Assembly (NCBI GenBank): GCA_017410265.1
Contig: JAFQRC010000001.1
Coordinates: 186,001 to 250,000, forward strand
Direction of reading: 5' to 3'
DNA from: Ruminococcus sp.
GTDB lineage: Bacteria > Bacillota > Clostridia > Oscillospirales > Acutalibacteraceae
Length of the DNA stretch: 64,000 nucleotides
The position numbers were made by a program, and so were the translations under genes. Below, one piece after another: positions 25,945 to 34,912 of the stretch (position 1 is the stretch's first letter; every line of letters starts with the position of its first letter). The notes beneath the pieces were generated by a model. That model ran no database searches. It was not told the origin of the DNA and worked only from the letters and a program-made list of their open reading frames with translations.

Positions 25945-27129
25945 ATGAAAAAGGTTATCAGTATTATTTTAGCTTTACTACTGTTTGCTTTTGCACTGCC
26001 TTTGAATGTCGGAGCGACGCAACCGCCGTATTCACAGTTGTTTGAGAGCAAAGAAGCTATGCTCAGTGGTATAGCGGAATACACACAGACTTTTCCGAAT
26101 GTTTCTTATTCAGACTTTGCGTTAGTAAGACCGAAAAACTGTGTTGCTGCTAACAAGAAAGTTGTCTTGCCTGCACTCAAAGACACTTATGCCACAGAGT
26201 ATGAGTACAGTATCGCTGAAGCTCAGTACGGCAATGGCGTTAACTATACTTTCACTTCTTACAAAACAGTTGAGTCGGATAGCTACATCAGATTCCTGAC
26301 CTACTACAATATGCCTGAGTTTTTTGTTCCAAGAAAAGTTGATAGGATGTTTCATGAAAACCAGACCGCTAAAATACATATGGGTACAGTCTGCGGATAT
26401 ACCTATAGAGCGGCTAATCTTACTGAGGGCGAAACTACCTACTGTGAGTATCGTTTTGCTGTAGATGACAAGTATATCGTATGTTACACAGAAGATGAAT
26501 ACAGTCAGGAATTTATAGATAACTTGCAGTTTGAGGAAACTGAGGTTACTTTATCTTTATATCTTTCAGGAGAGAAGTACTACGACAGGATTGTGGAGCA
26601 TTTTTACGACTATCAGCCGGACAACTATGAAGAAATGTATTTTCATTTCAGTGATGAGGGCAACGCAGAGCCTGACTGGGCACTGATCAGGTGCCAGTTT
26701 ATGCCGCCACCTTGGGAGGCTATTCTTAGCATTAAAATAGGCGACAGAGTGCTTTCTAATGTGGCTGGTTGTAGCTTTTGTGGTGTAGGTTTTTGCGTTT
26801 ATGTCAAAGAGAGCGATGAAGTGATACCGCTTGTGGATAAAAATTTAGAGCAGATTTACGAGCTTTGCCCGGGTTTTGTCGAAATATTAGACGAAAATAA
26901 TTTAGGTAGGTTGTATGGTGATATCGACAATAGCGGTAGCTTAGAGATTACCGATGCTACATATATTCAGCGACACCTTGCGGGATATAATGATGGCATT
27001 TTTGAACTCCCATACAAATATGAGATTTACTTTTATGATAACTATCCTATCTCTGATGTAGACTATGATGGTGAAACAACAGTATTGGACGCAACAGTTA
27101 TTCAGCGCAAGATAGCTAATCTTAAATAA
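25945..27129 (+). CDS. Secreted dockerin-type protein 1
   Basis: The 394-residue protein has a signal peptide ending near GVGATQPP (cleavage after Ala24 or so), about 300 residues of unknown, strand-rich, Tyr/Glu-rich sequence, and a C-terminal EF-hand pair: GDIDNSGSLEITDATYIQRHLAG and DVDYDGETTVLDATVIQRKIA. This is a type I dockerin-like duplicate, which in cellulosomes binds Ca2+ and docks to cohesins. No carbohydrate-active domain is recognisable. The start ATG follows ATAGGAG. Confidence 0.82.
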   Translation: MKKVISIILALLLFAFALPLNVGATQPPYSQLFESKEAMLSGIAEYTQTFPNVSYSDFALVRPKNCVAANKKVVLPALKDTYATEYEYSIAEAQYGNGVNYTFTSYKTVESDSYIRFLTYYNMPEFFVPRKVDRMFHENQTAKIHMGTVCGYTYRAANLTEGETTYCEYRFAVDDKYIVCYTEDEYSQEFIDNLQFEETEVTLSLYLSGEKYYDRIVEHFYDYQPDNYEEMYFHFSDEGNAEPDWALIRCQFMPPPWEAILSIKIGDRVLSNVAGCSFCGVGFCVYVKESDEVIPLVDKNLEQIYELCPGFVEILDENNLGRLYGDIDNSGSLEITDATYIQRHLAGYNDGIFELPYKYEIYFYDNYPISDVDYDGETTVLDATVIQRKIANLK

Positions 27130-27141
27130 ACCGAGTAATAC

Positions 27142-27180
27142 AAACGGCAGGACTATCCTAAGGGTAGCTCTGCCGTTTTT
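27142..27180 (+). terminator. Intrinsic terminator
   Basis: AAACGGCAG pairs with CTGCCGTTT, an inner CTATCC/GGGTAG stem extends it, then TTTT. Confidence 0.85.
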
Positions 27181-27205
27181 GCTTTCTGAAAATTATTTTT
27201 AATGA

Positions 27206-27254
27206 GTGAAACTTTTCTGGGTTTTTTAGTGTTTTAGTAGTGAAAGGGATTTAC
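27206..27254 (+). promoter_or_regulatory. Dockerin-gene upstream element, copy 2
   Basis: GTGAAAC (27206-27212), AGTGTTTTAG (27228-27237), then AGTGAAAGGGATTTA. It begins 25 nt after the preceding terminator, leaving no room for a separate sigma-A promoter. The leader then has a weak 13-nt repeat pair (TTCC-AAAAC-AGAAA at 27261). Confidence 0.55.
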
Positions 27255-27306
27255 ATATAATTCCAAAACAGAAATAAAACTCTAAAACACTACAGGAGGC
27301 GATTTT

Positions 27307-28566
27307 ATGAAAAAATTATTGGCATTAATACTTGCGGTTGTGATGATTCTGAGCGTGTCCGCTGTTGCTGTGACAGCTGAAGAATACGAAATCAGCGATG
27401 ATTTTCTGAACGCTGTCAGAGAAGATTACGGTGACTATACCATTGAAAAAGACGATATTTTCATACAGTATATGAGGGATTTGGGGAATGATAGCTACCT
27501 TGTCAAATACGGAGCGGGGGATTACGCTTACCCTGACGATATGGTTGCGATAGGGCTTGGTAGCTATATTATCACTACTTCCCGTCCTGTGCCTGCTATC
27601 TATTTTAACAAGAGAATGTTTACGCTCGAAGAAGCCTACGATAATCTTATTCTCACTGAGAAAGAACTTGAAAAAATGCTCACTTTCGATGGAATTTATG
27701 TAGAAAAGTCTAAGGTTACTCTGGCTCTGAAAGAAGCAAAACACTCTTATAAGAACGACGATTTCATCAATGTACTCTTCACACTCGTCGGCAGTGAAAA
27801 GACTTTCTTTGATTTCTACGAATACGGGGTTGTGAGTACGACAGAAGCGGGGGAGCAATACAAAGCCTACTGTGATGAATTACACGAAAAATTTCTCAGA
27901 GAAGTCCTGAGTGGAGTAGACTACATCGACCGCGTGCACAATAACGGCATCAGCGTTGTTTCTATCAAGAAGCAGGATATCGAAAAGATTTCGCAGTCTG
28001 ATATGGTTGTTCTGATGGACTATGTTTCTGATGCTCATATGAAGTATATCGAAACATACAATTCTTCTTTCAAAAACTACACATACAGAGAAAAGCGTTC
28101 GGTTTACGATGAAAATAGAGAGCTCAGCTACATACTGATTAACGCGTATAGCAATATGTTCGCTACTGCTCAAACTGGTTTTCGTATCGGTGATGTTGTT
28201 ATGCACAGCTATAATATACACTCTGAATTTGTTTATCAGTACGGTCTTTATGATGTGAAAGAGGATAAGATTTACGACCTTTTTGATTTAAGAAAAACCC
28301 CTGAGAAATACTACAAACTCGAAGAAAACCTTGTGAATTTCTGTGGCGGTATACCGATAGGGGACAGCAACGGCGACGGTAAGGTTACTGTTTTGGATGC
28401 TACTGTTATCCAGCGTGTAGTAGCGTCGCTTGAGCGGCTACATAATCCTGATCATTATGTCAGCCATAAAGATAACGAGAGCGGATACATCAGTGACTAC
28501 GACGGTGACGGCGAAATCAGCGTTCTGGATGCGACTTGTATCCAGCGAAAAGTAGCAGGACTTTAG
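27307..28566 (+). CDS. Secreted dockerin-type protein 2
   Basis: The 419-residue protein has a signal peptide (about residues 1-24, ending AVTA-EEY), a long unknown region and a C-terminal dockerin pair GDSNGDGKVTVLDATVIQR and DYDGDGEISVLDATCIQRKVAGL with near-perfect Ca2+-loop residues. A segment YFNKRMFTLEEAYDNLILTE resembles FVRKDGKIYTLKEAWDSG of the protein at 38549, and YGLYDVKEDKIYDLFDL resembles YGLFDVEQDKFFDVCDI of the protein at 56603, so the four proteins share unnamed modules. The start follows ACAGGAGG. Confidence 0.85.
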   Translation: MKKLLALILAVVMILSVSAVAVTAEEYEISDDFLNAVREDYGDYTIEKDDIFIQYMRDLGNDSYLVKYGAGDYAYPDDMVAIGLGSYIITTSRPVPAIYFNKRMFTLEEAYDNLILTEKELEKMLTFDGIYVEKSKVTLALKEAKHSYKNDDFINVLFTLVGSEKTFFDFYEYGVVSTTEAGEQYKAYCDELHEKFLREVLSGVDYIDRVHNNGISVVSIKKQDIEKISQSDMVVLMDYVSDAHMKYIETYNSSFKNYTYREKRSVYDENRELSYILINAYSNMFATAQTGFRIGDVVMHSYNIHSEFVYQYGLYDVKEDKIYDLFDLRKTPEKYYKLEENLVNFCGGIPIGDSNGDGKVTVLDATVIQRVVASLERLHNPDHYVSHKDNESGYISDYDGDGEISVLDATCIQRKVAGL

Positions 28567-28581
28567 TAAGTGAGTAAATAA

Positions 28582-28616
28582 AAAAACGGCGGAGCAGAAG
28601 CTTCGCCGTTTTTGTT
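28582..28616 (+). terminator. Intrinsic terminator
   Basis: AAAAACGGCG pairs with CGCCGTTTTT, GAG/CTT extends the stem, loop CAGAAG. Confidence 0.85.
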
Positions 28617-28636
28617 GTACGGATATATGAAAAAAA

Positions 28637-28816
28637 GCTCGGTGGTTCAGAATTTATGGGTCTGCTACAGCGATATCACGCTTTACCTACCTCGCATCTT
28701 TTTCGAATTTCCACTGTTCCTCGCTCTCTTGCTAAAATCAAGAAGAAAATTACATTCTTGATTTTTTAACGCGAGAGCTCGGTCACTTTGAAATTCGAAA
28801 AGCTCGGTGGTTCAGC
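28637..28816. repeat. Intergenic imperfect inverted repeat with terminal direct repeats
   Basis: In the gap between the dockerin gene and rpmB (28567-28874), arms at about 28697-28742 and 28755-28801 are imperfect reverse complements (TTTTCGAATTTC at the outer end, AATCAAGAA at the inner end) around a short A/T loop. AGCTCGGTGGTTCAG occurs at 28637 and again at 28801. The outer-arm core recurs at 48055-48085. No ORF or RNA gene is evident; it looks like a decayed palindromic repeat. Confidence 0.7.
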
Positions 28817-28828
28817 GCTTAATATAAT

Positions 28829-28857
28829 GAAAAAAGTCCCCGTCGAAACGGAGACTT
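28829..28857 (-). terminator. Terminator of rpmB
   Basis: Read on the minus strand, AAGTCTCCGT and ACGGGGACTT pair (one mismatch) with a TTCG loop, followed by six T. Confidence 0.8.
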
Positions 28858-28874
28858 AGCTTTCATAGATAAAC

Positions 28875-29063
28875 TTAGATAGCGCGAGTTACCTTGCCTG
28901 AACGTAAGCAACGGGTGCAAGCGTGTACTCTCTTTGGAGAACCGTCAACGATAGCCTTAACGCGCTGAACATTCGGTTTCCAAGTTCTGTTTGAACGTCT
29001 GTGTGAGTGAGAAACCTTGATGCCGAATTTAACATCCTTACCACAGAAATCACATTTTGCCAT
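28875..29063 (-). CDS. rpmB: 50S ribosomal protein L28
   Basis: The 62-residue protein begins MAKCDFCGKDVKFGIKVSHSHRRS and ends in CTRCLRSGKV, the zinc-binding (four-cysteine) form of bL28. The start at 29063 is fixed by AAGGAGGTG just upstream; a longer in-frame reading from 29141 is not supported. It is single, with its own terminator, and divergent from the M50 protease gene. Confidence 0.97.
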   Translation of the reverse strand: MAKCDFCGKDVKFGIKVSHSHRRSNRTWKPNVQRVKAIVDGSPKRVHACTRCLRSGKVTRAI

Positions 29064-29165
29064 TTTCCCACACCTCCTTGTGAATATTACAAAATGCTTT
29101 GTTAACTTGTCCATAATAACAGAAAACAAATAAAAATGCAAGACCTTTTTGAAAATTCTTTTTAC

Positions 29166-29194
29166 TTGTTTTTTATAGGCTGTTGTTGTATAAT
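29166..29194 (+). promoter_or_regulatory. Sigma-A-type promoter for the scpAB operon
   Basis: TTGTTT (29166-29171), 17 nt, TATAAT (29189-29194). Confidence 0.65.
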
Positions 29195-29245
29195 ATATGG
29201 TGATTAATTATAAGTGGTATTTTTGCCCTTTTGGAGGACTAAAAT

Positions 29246-29944
29246 TTGTTTAGTGAACTTGTTGCATTATTTAACGGAAACGGCAGTTTTATGGGGATTG
29301 TTATCCACATTCTTGCTATTCTGATGATTATTTTTCTGGTGTTGCCGTTTCACGAGTGGGCGCACGCGTGGGTGGCGTCGCTTTTGGGCGATACTTCGAT
29401 TAAATACAGAGGTCGCTTGTCATTAAACCCTTTGTCACACATCGACTATATGGGTGCGTTGTGTTTGCTGTTATTTGGCTTTGGTTGGGCAAAGCCTGTG
29501 CCTGTCGATGACAGAAATTTCAAAAATCCTAAGGTTGGTATGGCGATTGTAGCCCTATCAGGACCGCTTGCGAATATCGTGGCAGCTATGGTCGGTGGCC
29601 TTGTTTTCTACGGGCTGATTTATCTTGCTCCTACATTCATCGTTTCGCAGGTTGGTTATTATATCGCGTTGTTTCTGGAGTACTACATTGTTATCAACTG
29701 TTCTTTGGCGGTGTTCAACCTGCTACCTATTCCACCGCTCGACGGCTCTAAGATACTTTTTGCTTTCCTGCCTGACAAATGGGTGTACAAGTTCTATCAG
29801 TATCAGCAGATTTTTTCAATCACTCTGATTGTTTTACTGTTTGTCGGTGTGCTTGACATACCACTTGCGTTTGTGCAGAATGCAGTGACCGGATTTGTAT
29901 CCACAGTGTGTTCGTTACCGTTTAAACTGATTACGGGAATCTGA
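29246..29944 (+). CDS. Site-2-protease-like M50 membrane metalloprotease
   Basis: The 232-residue polytopic protein has the zinc motif HEWAH in LPFHEWAHAWVASLLGD (near residue 40) and the second motif LLPIPPLDGSKIL (NPxPPLDG-like) near 160, whose Asp is the third zinc ligand. Five to six membrane spans are visible. Family members cut substrates inside the membrane, often anti-sigma factors. It starts at TTG 29246 after GGAGG. It leads a conserved operon with scpA and scpB, as in many Clostridia, though its substrate there is unknown. Confidence 0.88.
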   Translation: MFSELVALFNGNGSFMGIVIHILAILMIIFLVLPFHEWAHAWVASLLGDTSIKYRGRLSLNPLSHIDYMGALCLLLFGFGWAKPVPVDDRNFKNPKVGMAIVALSGPLANIVAAMVGGLVFYGLIYLAPTFIVSQVGYYIALFLEYYIVINCSLAVFNLLPIPPLDGSKILFAFLPDKWVYKFYQYQQIFSITLIVLLFVGVLDIPLAFVQNAVTGFVSTVCSLPFKLITGI

Positions 29945-29964
29945 TTTTGAGAGGAGGGCTCAAA

Positions 29965-30747
29965 ATGGCGGAAAATAAGAATATCGACAGCCTTTTGTTG
30001 CCTGACACTCAGGAAGCTACGGTTGTTGACGAAAACGCGAAGTTTTCTTATAAATTCGAGGCTTTTGAAGGTCCGCTTGACCTGCTTTTAAGCCTTATCA
30101 CTAAAAATAAAATCGATATCTACGACATCTGTATAGAGGAGCTGCTCTCTCAGTACATGGAGCAGATTAACGCGATGAAAGAGGAGGATATGGATATTGC
30201 CTCTGAGTTTCTTGAGATGGCATCGCGTCTAGTTTACATCAAGTCGGTTATGCTGCTTCCGAAATACGAGGATGAGGCAGAAGAACTCAAAAAGGAACTC
30301 ACAGGTCAGCTCCTTGAATATCAGGAATGCAGAAGAGTCGCTAAGATGCTTGCTCCGATGGTGTCTTTTGATACTTATTCAAAAGAGCCGTCGCCTGTTG
30401 AATTTGACTTGACCTACAACAGAATTCACAAGAGTGAAGATATAGCACTAGCCTATGTCGGTGCTGTTGGCAGAGGAAAGCGCAGACTCCCGCCTCCGAG
30501 GGACGCGTTTGCGGGAATCGTTTCTAAAAAGATAGTGTCAGTCAGCTCGCGTATTATCCATGTTATGAAAAGGCTTTGGAGAGGGCGCACTGTTACATAT
30601 AAAGAGCTGTTTATCGCAAGCAAAGAGAAAAGCGAGCTTGTCGCTACCTTCCTTGCGGTGTTAGAGCTAGTAAAAGGTAAGCGTGTTGTTATCGATGGTA
30701 ACGGTGATGACGCGAAAGTTTCCATGATTGAGAGGGATAGTAAATGA
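29965..30747 (+). CDS. scpA: Segregation and condensation protein A
   Basis: ScpA is the kleisin of the SMC-ScpAB condensin complex. The 260-residue protein has the N-terminal kleisin motif FEGPLDLLLSLITKNKIDIYDI (residues 26-47) and the C-terminal winged helix TVTYKELFIASKEKSELVATFLAVLELVKGKRV. The ATG at 29965 is used because GAGGAGGG precedes it. The stop overlaps the scpB start (ATGA). smc itself is not in the window. Confidence 0.95.
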   Translation: MAENKNIDSLLLPDTQEATVVDENAKFSYKFEAFEGPLDLLLSLITKNKIDIYDICIEELLSQYMEQINAMKEEDMDIASEFLEMASRLVYIKSVMLLPKYEDEAEELKKELTGQLLEYQECRRVAKMLAPMVSFDTYSKEPSPVEFDLTYNRIHKSEDIALAYVGAVGRGKRRLPPPRDAFAGIVSKKIVSVSSRIIHVMKRLWRGRTVTYKELFIASKEKSELVATFLAVLELVKGKRVVIDGNGDDAKVSMIERDSK

Positions 30748-31418
30748 CAAGAGAAGAATACAAAGCCGCCATTGAGGCAATACTCTTTGCGTCAGGTACA
30801 TCTGTCCCTGTCAGCAGACTTGCCCAGACTTTGGAAATCACCGAAAAACAGGCTGAAAATTACGCGCTCGAGCTGTGTAAGGAGTACGAGGAATCAAGCC
30901 GTGGTATCAATGTCATCAGACTTGATAAAAGCTACCAGATGGTTTCTAAAAAAGCCTACGCTCCTCAGATTCGTACAGCGATGGATTTGAGAAGAAATGT
31001 TCCGCTGTCACAGGCGGCTATGGAAGTGCTCGCGGTTGTTGCGTACAACCAGCCTGTAACAAAGTCGTTTATCGAGCAGGTCAGAGGCGTTGACTGCTCG
31101 GGCGTTATCGGCTCACTTACCACAAAAGATTTGATTGAGGAAAAAGGAAGACTCGAGCTTCCTGGCCGTCCGCTTTTATATGGCACAACCGAGAATTTCC
31201 TCAGATGTTTCTCGATTTCATCACTCGACGAGCTTCCGCCACTTCCCCAGAAACAGCAAAATCCTGACGAAAAAGCGCTTGATGAGGACGACTCTCAGCT
31301 GTCAATTTTCGAAAGTGAAAAAGTAGATAACAGCTCAAACGGCGAAAACGCTGAAGATATTGACGATACAATCACCGCGACAGTCGGGGAGATTATTGAA
31401 CAGGCAACTGCTGAGTAA
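30744..31418 (+). CDS. scpB: Segregation and condensation protein B
   Basis: ScpB dimerises and binds ScpA in condensin. The 224-residue protein contains two winged helices: EAILFASGTSVPVSRLAQTLE at the N-terminus and SQAAMEVLAVVAYNQPVTKSFIEQVRGVDCSGVIGSLTTKDLIEEKGR at 90-140, then the PGRPLLYGTTENFLRCF signature. The last 60 residues are acidic and disordered. It overlaps scpA by 4 nt. Confidence 0.96.
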   Translation: MTREEYKAAIEAILFASGTSVPVSRLAQTLEITEKQAENYALELCKEYEESSRGINVIRLDKSYQMVSKKAYAPQIRTAMDLRRNVPLSQAAMEVLAVVAYNQPVTKSFIEQVRGVDCSGVIGSLTTKDLIEEKGRLELPGRPLLYGTTENFLRCFSISSLDELPPLPQKQQNPDEKALDEDDSQLSIFESEKVDNSSNGENAEDIDDTITATVGEIIEQATAE

Positions 31419-31431
31419 TTGAGGTTTACTG

Positions 31432-32058
31432 ATGATTGCTTTGTATATACTGCTTTGTCTTTTCTTGGTGCTTGGTCTTCTGTGTTTTGTGAAGCTTAAG
31501 TTTACAGCACAGTACACAGACTCACTGTCCCTAAGACTAAAGGTGCTGTTTTTGACATTCACCTTAGTGCCTGCTAAAAAGAAATCGAAAAAGCAGAAAA
31601 AGAAAATTCCTAAAAAGAAAAAAGAACAATCAAAAAAGACCGCTAAAAAAGAGAAAAAGCCGTCTAAGTTGAAAAAGCTCAGCGATAAAAAGGGTCTGTC
31701 AGGACTGCTCTCTATGCTCTCTGAGATAGTTAAGCTCATTGGCACTACAGCCAAGGGTATTTATTCAAATATAGTTATCGAAAAGCTTGACTTGGATATT
31801 ACTATAGTCGGAACAGATGCCGCAGATACCGCGCTTAAATATGGCAAGCTGTGTGGAGTTTTCTACTCAGCGGTGACGGTTATCTGCGATAATGTCAAAG
31901 AGGTCTACGACTACAATATCGACATAAAGCCTGATTTTGACGACGAGGCGAAGGGCAAAATTTTCGCTGACACTGTGTTTTATATCCGCGTTTTTTATGT
32001 GCTGAAATACGCACTCAAAGCTTTATTTAAAATGTTAGTTATCAGATACAGAAGATAA
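31432..32058 (+). CDS. DUF2953-type membrane-associated protein
   Basis: The 208-residue protein has an N-terminal membrane helix (residues 1-19), a strand, then a strikingly Lys-rich linker near residues 43-83 (KKSKKQKKKIPKKKKEQSKK) and a C-terminal domain ending in another hydrophobic helix. This layout fits the DUF2953 family found beside gerW/ytfJ in Clostridia and Bacilli, where it is linked to sporulation genes. The function is unknown. gerW follows after 15 nt. Confidence 0.7.
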   Translation: MIALYILLCLFLVLGLLCFVKLKFTAQYTDSLSLRLKVLFLTFTLVPAKKKSKKQKKKIPKKKKEQSKKTAKKEKKPSKLKKLSDKKGLSGLLSMLSEIVKLIGTTAKGIYSNIVIEKLDLDITIVGTDAADTALKYGKLCGVFYSAVTVICDNVKEVYDYNIDIKPDFDDEAKGKIFADTVFYIRVFYVLKYALKALFKMLVIRYRR

Positions 32059-32073
32059 AAAGGAGATTTCAGT

Positions 32074-32493
32074 ATGGACCATCCAATCAATTCGTTAATG
32101 GACACAACGATGAAAAAAATCAAGGAAATGATTGATGTCAACACCATCATCGGTGACCCTATCACCACACCTGACGGCACAACCATCATTCCTGTTTCAA
32201 AGGTTTCCTACGGCTTTGCATCAGGCGGCTCAGATCTGCCTACTAAAAAGGACAACAAAGACTGCTTTGGTGGCGGTAGCGGTGCAGGTGTTACTATCAA
32301 CCCTGTCGCTTTTCTGTATGTTTCCAAAGGTAATGTCAAGCTCATTCCGATTGAAAAGTACGACGGCGCCGTTGACAGAGTTGTGGGTATGGTGCCTGAT
32401 TTGGTTGATAAGGTCACAGAGCTTTTCAAAAAGGACAAAAACGACGACCTTGATACAAGTGACCTTGATAAGGATATCGACGAGTTTGTATAA
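32074..32493 (+). CDS. gerW: GerW family sporulation protein (YtfJ)
   Basis: The 139-residue protein begins MDHPINSLMDTTMKKIKEMIDVNTIIGDPI and has TIIPVSKVSYGFASGGSDL and GGGSGAGVTINPVAFLYV, the invariant core of YtfJ/GerW, needed in Bacillus for normal germination of spores in some conditions. The C-terminal 30 residues are acidic. The start follows AAAAGGAG. Its presence with dpaAB supports sporulation. Confidence 0.95.
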   Translation: MDHPINSLMDTTMKKIKEMIDVNTIIGDPITTPDGTTIIPVSKVSYGFASGGSDLPTKKDNKDCFGGGSGAGVTINPVAFLYVSKGNVKLIPIEKYDGAVDRVVGMVPDLVDKVTELFKKDKNDDLDTSDLDKDIDEFV

Positions 32494-32538
32494 AGTATAA
32501 TGTACTGCCCTTTTTCATATATATCCATTGGTGATGTT

Positions 32539-33651
32539 ATGAAACGGGCTGTGTGTGTACTGCTTATTATTTTACTTTCAGTTTTTAATTTTAGTGCGAC
32601 AGCCTGTGCAGAGGAACTTTCGTTATCAGCACAGGCTTATGTACTGTATTGTGTGGAAAACGGTGAGGTGATTTTAGCTCACAACGAGAATGTGACTATG
32701 AAACCTGCCTCCACTACGAAAATTATGACCACGCTTTTAGCTCTAGAAGCGTGTGATATCGAGGATCCTATTGTAGAGTTTGATGAAGCTATGATAGCCG
32801 AGGGTAGCTCGATGTACTTAAAAATCGGCGACACTGTGCATCTGTCCGACTTAGCTGTTGGTATGATGATGGCATCGGGCAACGATGCGGCGAATGCGGT
32901 GGCAATTGCGATTAGTGGAAATTTAGAAAACTTCTCCGATTTGATGAATAACAGATGCAGAGAAATCGGGATGAAAAACACTCATTTTGTCACACCATCG
33001 GGTCTTGACGATGAAAATCACTATTCTACTGCGTATGATATGGCACTGCTGATGTCAACTGCTCTGGAAAACGAGGCTTTCTGTGAAATCACGAAAAACA
33101 AAGAAATGACAGTGTCATTTCTCACTCCTCAAAAGCAGGTGACTTATCAAAATCACAACAGGCTTTTAAGCCTCTATGAACACTGTATCGGCGGGAAAAC
33201 AGGGTACACAAAAAGTGCGGGCAGATGCTTAGTATCTGCATCGAGAAAAGACGGAGTAACCTTAGTTTGTGTTACGCTTAACGCTCCGAGTGACTGGCAG
33301 GACCATCAGAAAATGTATGACTACGGCTTTGAAAAATACTGCGCTATAGACAGCGATGACAGTGACGAAATTTTCACAGCAGATGTAGTCGGCGGACAAA
33401 AGGATGAAGTCACGCTTTATACTAAAGCTACCGACAAAGCGGTAGTGAAAATTGAAGATAAAGACAGAGTACAGCGCACGGTGTATCTTCAACCGTTTTT
33501 GTACGCTCCGATAAAAAGTGATTGTTGCGTAGGAATGGTGGTTTACACCTTAGATGGTGAGATTATCGCCCAGAATCCGCTGTACCCGAGTGTTGATATA
33601 GAAAGATTTGAAGAAAGTGCTTTCAGACGCTTTATGAGAAGATTGTTTTGA
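32539..33651 (+). CDS. dacB: D-alanyl-D-alanine carboxypeptidase (DacB-like)
   Basis: A second S11 penicillin-binding protein of 370 residues, starting at ATG 32539 after TTGGTGAT. It has a signal peptide, SxxK in PASTTKIMTTLL near residue 58, SGN in MASGNDAA near 115 and KTG in GGKTGYTKSAG near 220. The position between gerW and rluB mirrors the Bacillus dacB neighbourhood, where the enzyme shapes spore cortex peptidoglycan. Functional overlap with the gene at 22587 is likely. Confidence 0.9.
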   Translation: MKRAVCVLLIILLSVFNFSATACAEELSLSAQAYVLYCVENGEVILAHNENVTMKPASTTKIMTTLLALEACDIEDPIVEFDEAMIAEGSSMYLKIGDTVHLSDLAVGMMMASGNDAANAVAIAISGNLENFSDLMNNRCREIGMKNTHFVTPSGLDDENHYSTAYDMALLMSTALENEAFCEITKNKEMTVSFLTPQKQVTYQNHNRLLSLYEHCIGGKTGYTKSAGRCLVSASRKDGVTLVCVTLNAPSDWQDHQKMYDYGFEKYCAIDSDDSDEIFTADVVGGQKDEVTLYTKATDKAVVKIEDKDRVQRTVYLQPFLYAPIKSDCCVGMVVYTLDGEIIAQNPLYPSVDIERFEESAFRRFMRRLF

Positions 33652-33673
33652 TTCACTTCAGGTGGAGGAATGT

Positions 33674-34423
33674 ATGAAAAAGGAACTTGTGAGATTACAG
33701 AAAATGCTCGCTGACTGTGGGGTTGACTCGCGAAGAAAATGCGAGGAGCTTATAAGACGCGGTAATGTCAAAGTCAACGGCAAGGTTGCGGTTATCGGTG
33801 ACAAGGTTGACCCGTATACTGACAAGGTTTATGTAAAAGGTAAGCGAGTTACAGCGGCGGCTAAGCCGAAATATCGCTACATAATGCTAAATAAACCGCG
33901 TGGCTATGTCACCACGATGAGCGATGAGCGTGGCAGAAAATGCATCAAAGAGCTTATCGAGGATATTGAAGAAAGAGTTTATCCTATTGGCAGACTCGAT
34001 AAAGATTCTGAGGGTATGTTACTGCTTACTAACGACGGCGATTTTGCAAACCACATTATGCATCCTAAAAAGCATATCAACAAGGTGTACAGAGTCACTG
34101 TACGCCCTGCGATTACTGAAGAAATGGTCGAAAAACTCCAGACAGGTATTGTGCTCGATGGTAGAAAAACTGCTCCTGCTCAGGTGCGAGTTGTCACAAA
34201 GCAGGAGGGCAGAGTGGTGCTCGAAATCGTAATCAGAGAGGGCAGAAACCGCCAGATAAGAAGAATGTGTGAGTCTTTGGGTTTAGAGGTAGCAAGACTA
34301 AAGAGAATCGCTGTCGGTACAGTAAAGCTCGGCGGACTAAAGCAGGGTATGTACCGCGATTTGTCAGCAGATGAAGTAAAGCGACTTTCTCACGACCCGA
34401 ATCCTACAAAAAATCAAAGATAA
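33674..34423 (+). CDS. rluB: RsuA/RluB-family pseudouridine synthase
   Basis: The 249-residue protein starts with an S4 RNA-binding domain (RLQKMLADCGVDSRRKCEELIRRGNVKVNG) and continues with the synthase domain bearing YPIGRLDKDSEGMLLLTNDG, whose Asp is the catalytic nucleophile, and the C-terminal IREGRNRQIRRMCESLG. The RluB subgroup modifies U2605 of 23S rRNA; RsuA or RluE cannot be fully excluded. The ATG at 33674 follows GGTGGAGG. It belongs to the scpAB-gerW-dacB operon. Confidence 0.92.
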   Translation: MKKELVRLQKMLADCGVDSRRKCEELIRRGNVKVNGKVAVIGDKVDPYTDKVYVKGKRVTAAAKPKYRYIMLNKPRGYVTTMSDERGRKCIKELIEDIEERVYPIGRLDKDSEGMLLLTNDGDFANHIMHPKKHINKVYRVTVRPAITEEMVEKLQTGIVLDGRKTAPAQVRVVTKQEGRVVLEIVIREGRNRQIRRMCESLGLEVARLKRIAVGTVKLGGLKQGMYRDLSADEVKRLSHDPNPTKNQR

Positions 34424-34434
34424 GGAATTGTGCT

Positions 34435-34803
34435 ATGCTTACTATCAAACCAACTGAAAATAAGGGTATTCTCAAAAAATGCGGGGACGAAAACGCTGTT
34501 GTGCTGATGAGCAGTGAAGACGGAATTGAGAAAGGCTACATCGCTTTTGCTCAGAACGGATATGTGCTTGACATCGTAGGTTTTGAGGTTTATTATTCTA
34601 CAGAAGAATTAAGTGGAGAGGCTTACACAGTAGCTGATGCGCTTATTAAGAGCCTTGCGTCCTATGCTCTGAATCACTCGTGTTTCTATATTGAATGTTC
34701 GAAAAAAGAATTATTTCCAAACCTCAAAAAATTCTCGTTTGAGGAAAATGACAAAAAATTAACAACTAATCTTCAGCAGTTATTCAAAGTGTGCAAAAAT
34801 TAA
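34435..34803 (+). CDS. Hypothetical protein, last gene of the scpAB operon
   Basis: The 122-residue protein has an alternating strand/helix pattern (NAVVLMSSEDGIEKGYIAFAQNG, YTVADALIKSLASYALNHSCFYIECS) reminiscent of a stripped GNAT fold lacking the acetyl-CoA loop. It starts 11 nt after rluB behind AAGGAA. No catalytic residues are evident. The terminator begins inside its last codons. Confidence 0.6.
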   Translation: MLTIKPTENKGILKKCGDENAVVLMSSEDGIEKGYIAFAQNGYVLDIVGFEVYYSTEELSGEAYTVADALIKSLASYALNHSCFYIECSKKELFPNLKKFSFEENDKKLTTNLQQLFKVCKN

Positions 34804-34822
34804 GTTTTGCACACTTTTTTCT
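34786..34822 (+). terminator. Terminator overlapping the end of the operon's last gene
   Basis: AAAGTGTGCAAAA pairs perfectly with TTTTGCACACTTT, loop TTAAG-containing, then a T-run. The left arm encodes the C-terminal KVCKN. Confidence 0.85.
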
Positions 34823-34912
34823 TGTATTTTACTATGATTTGAGATATACTATATAATGACGAAAATTAGATATAATTTCAGGCAAATTAACATACTTTTA
34901 GGAGGAAATGAA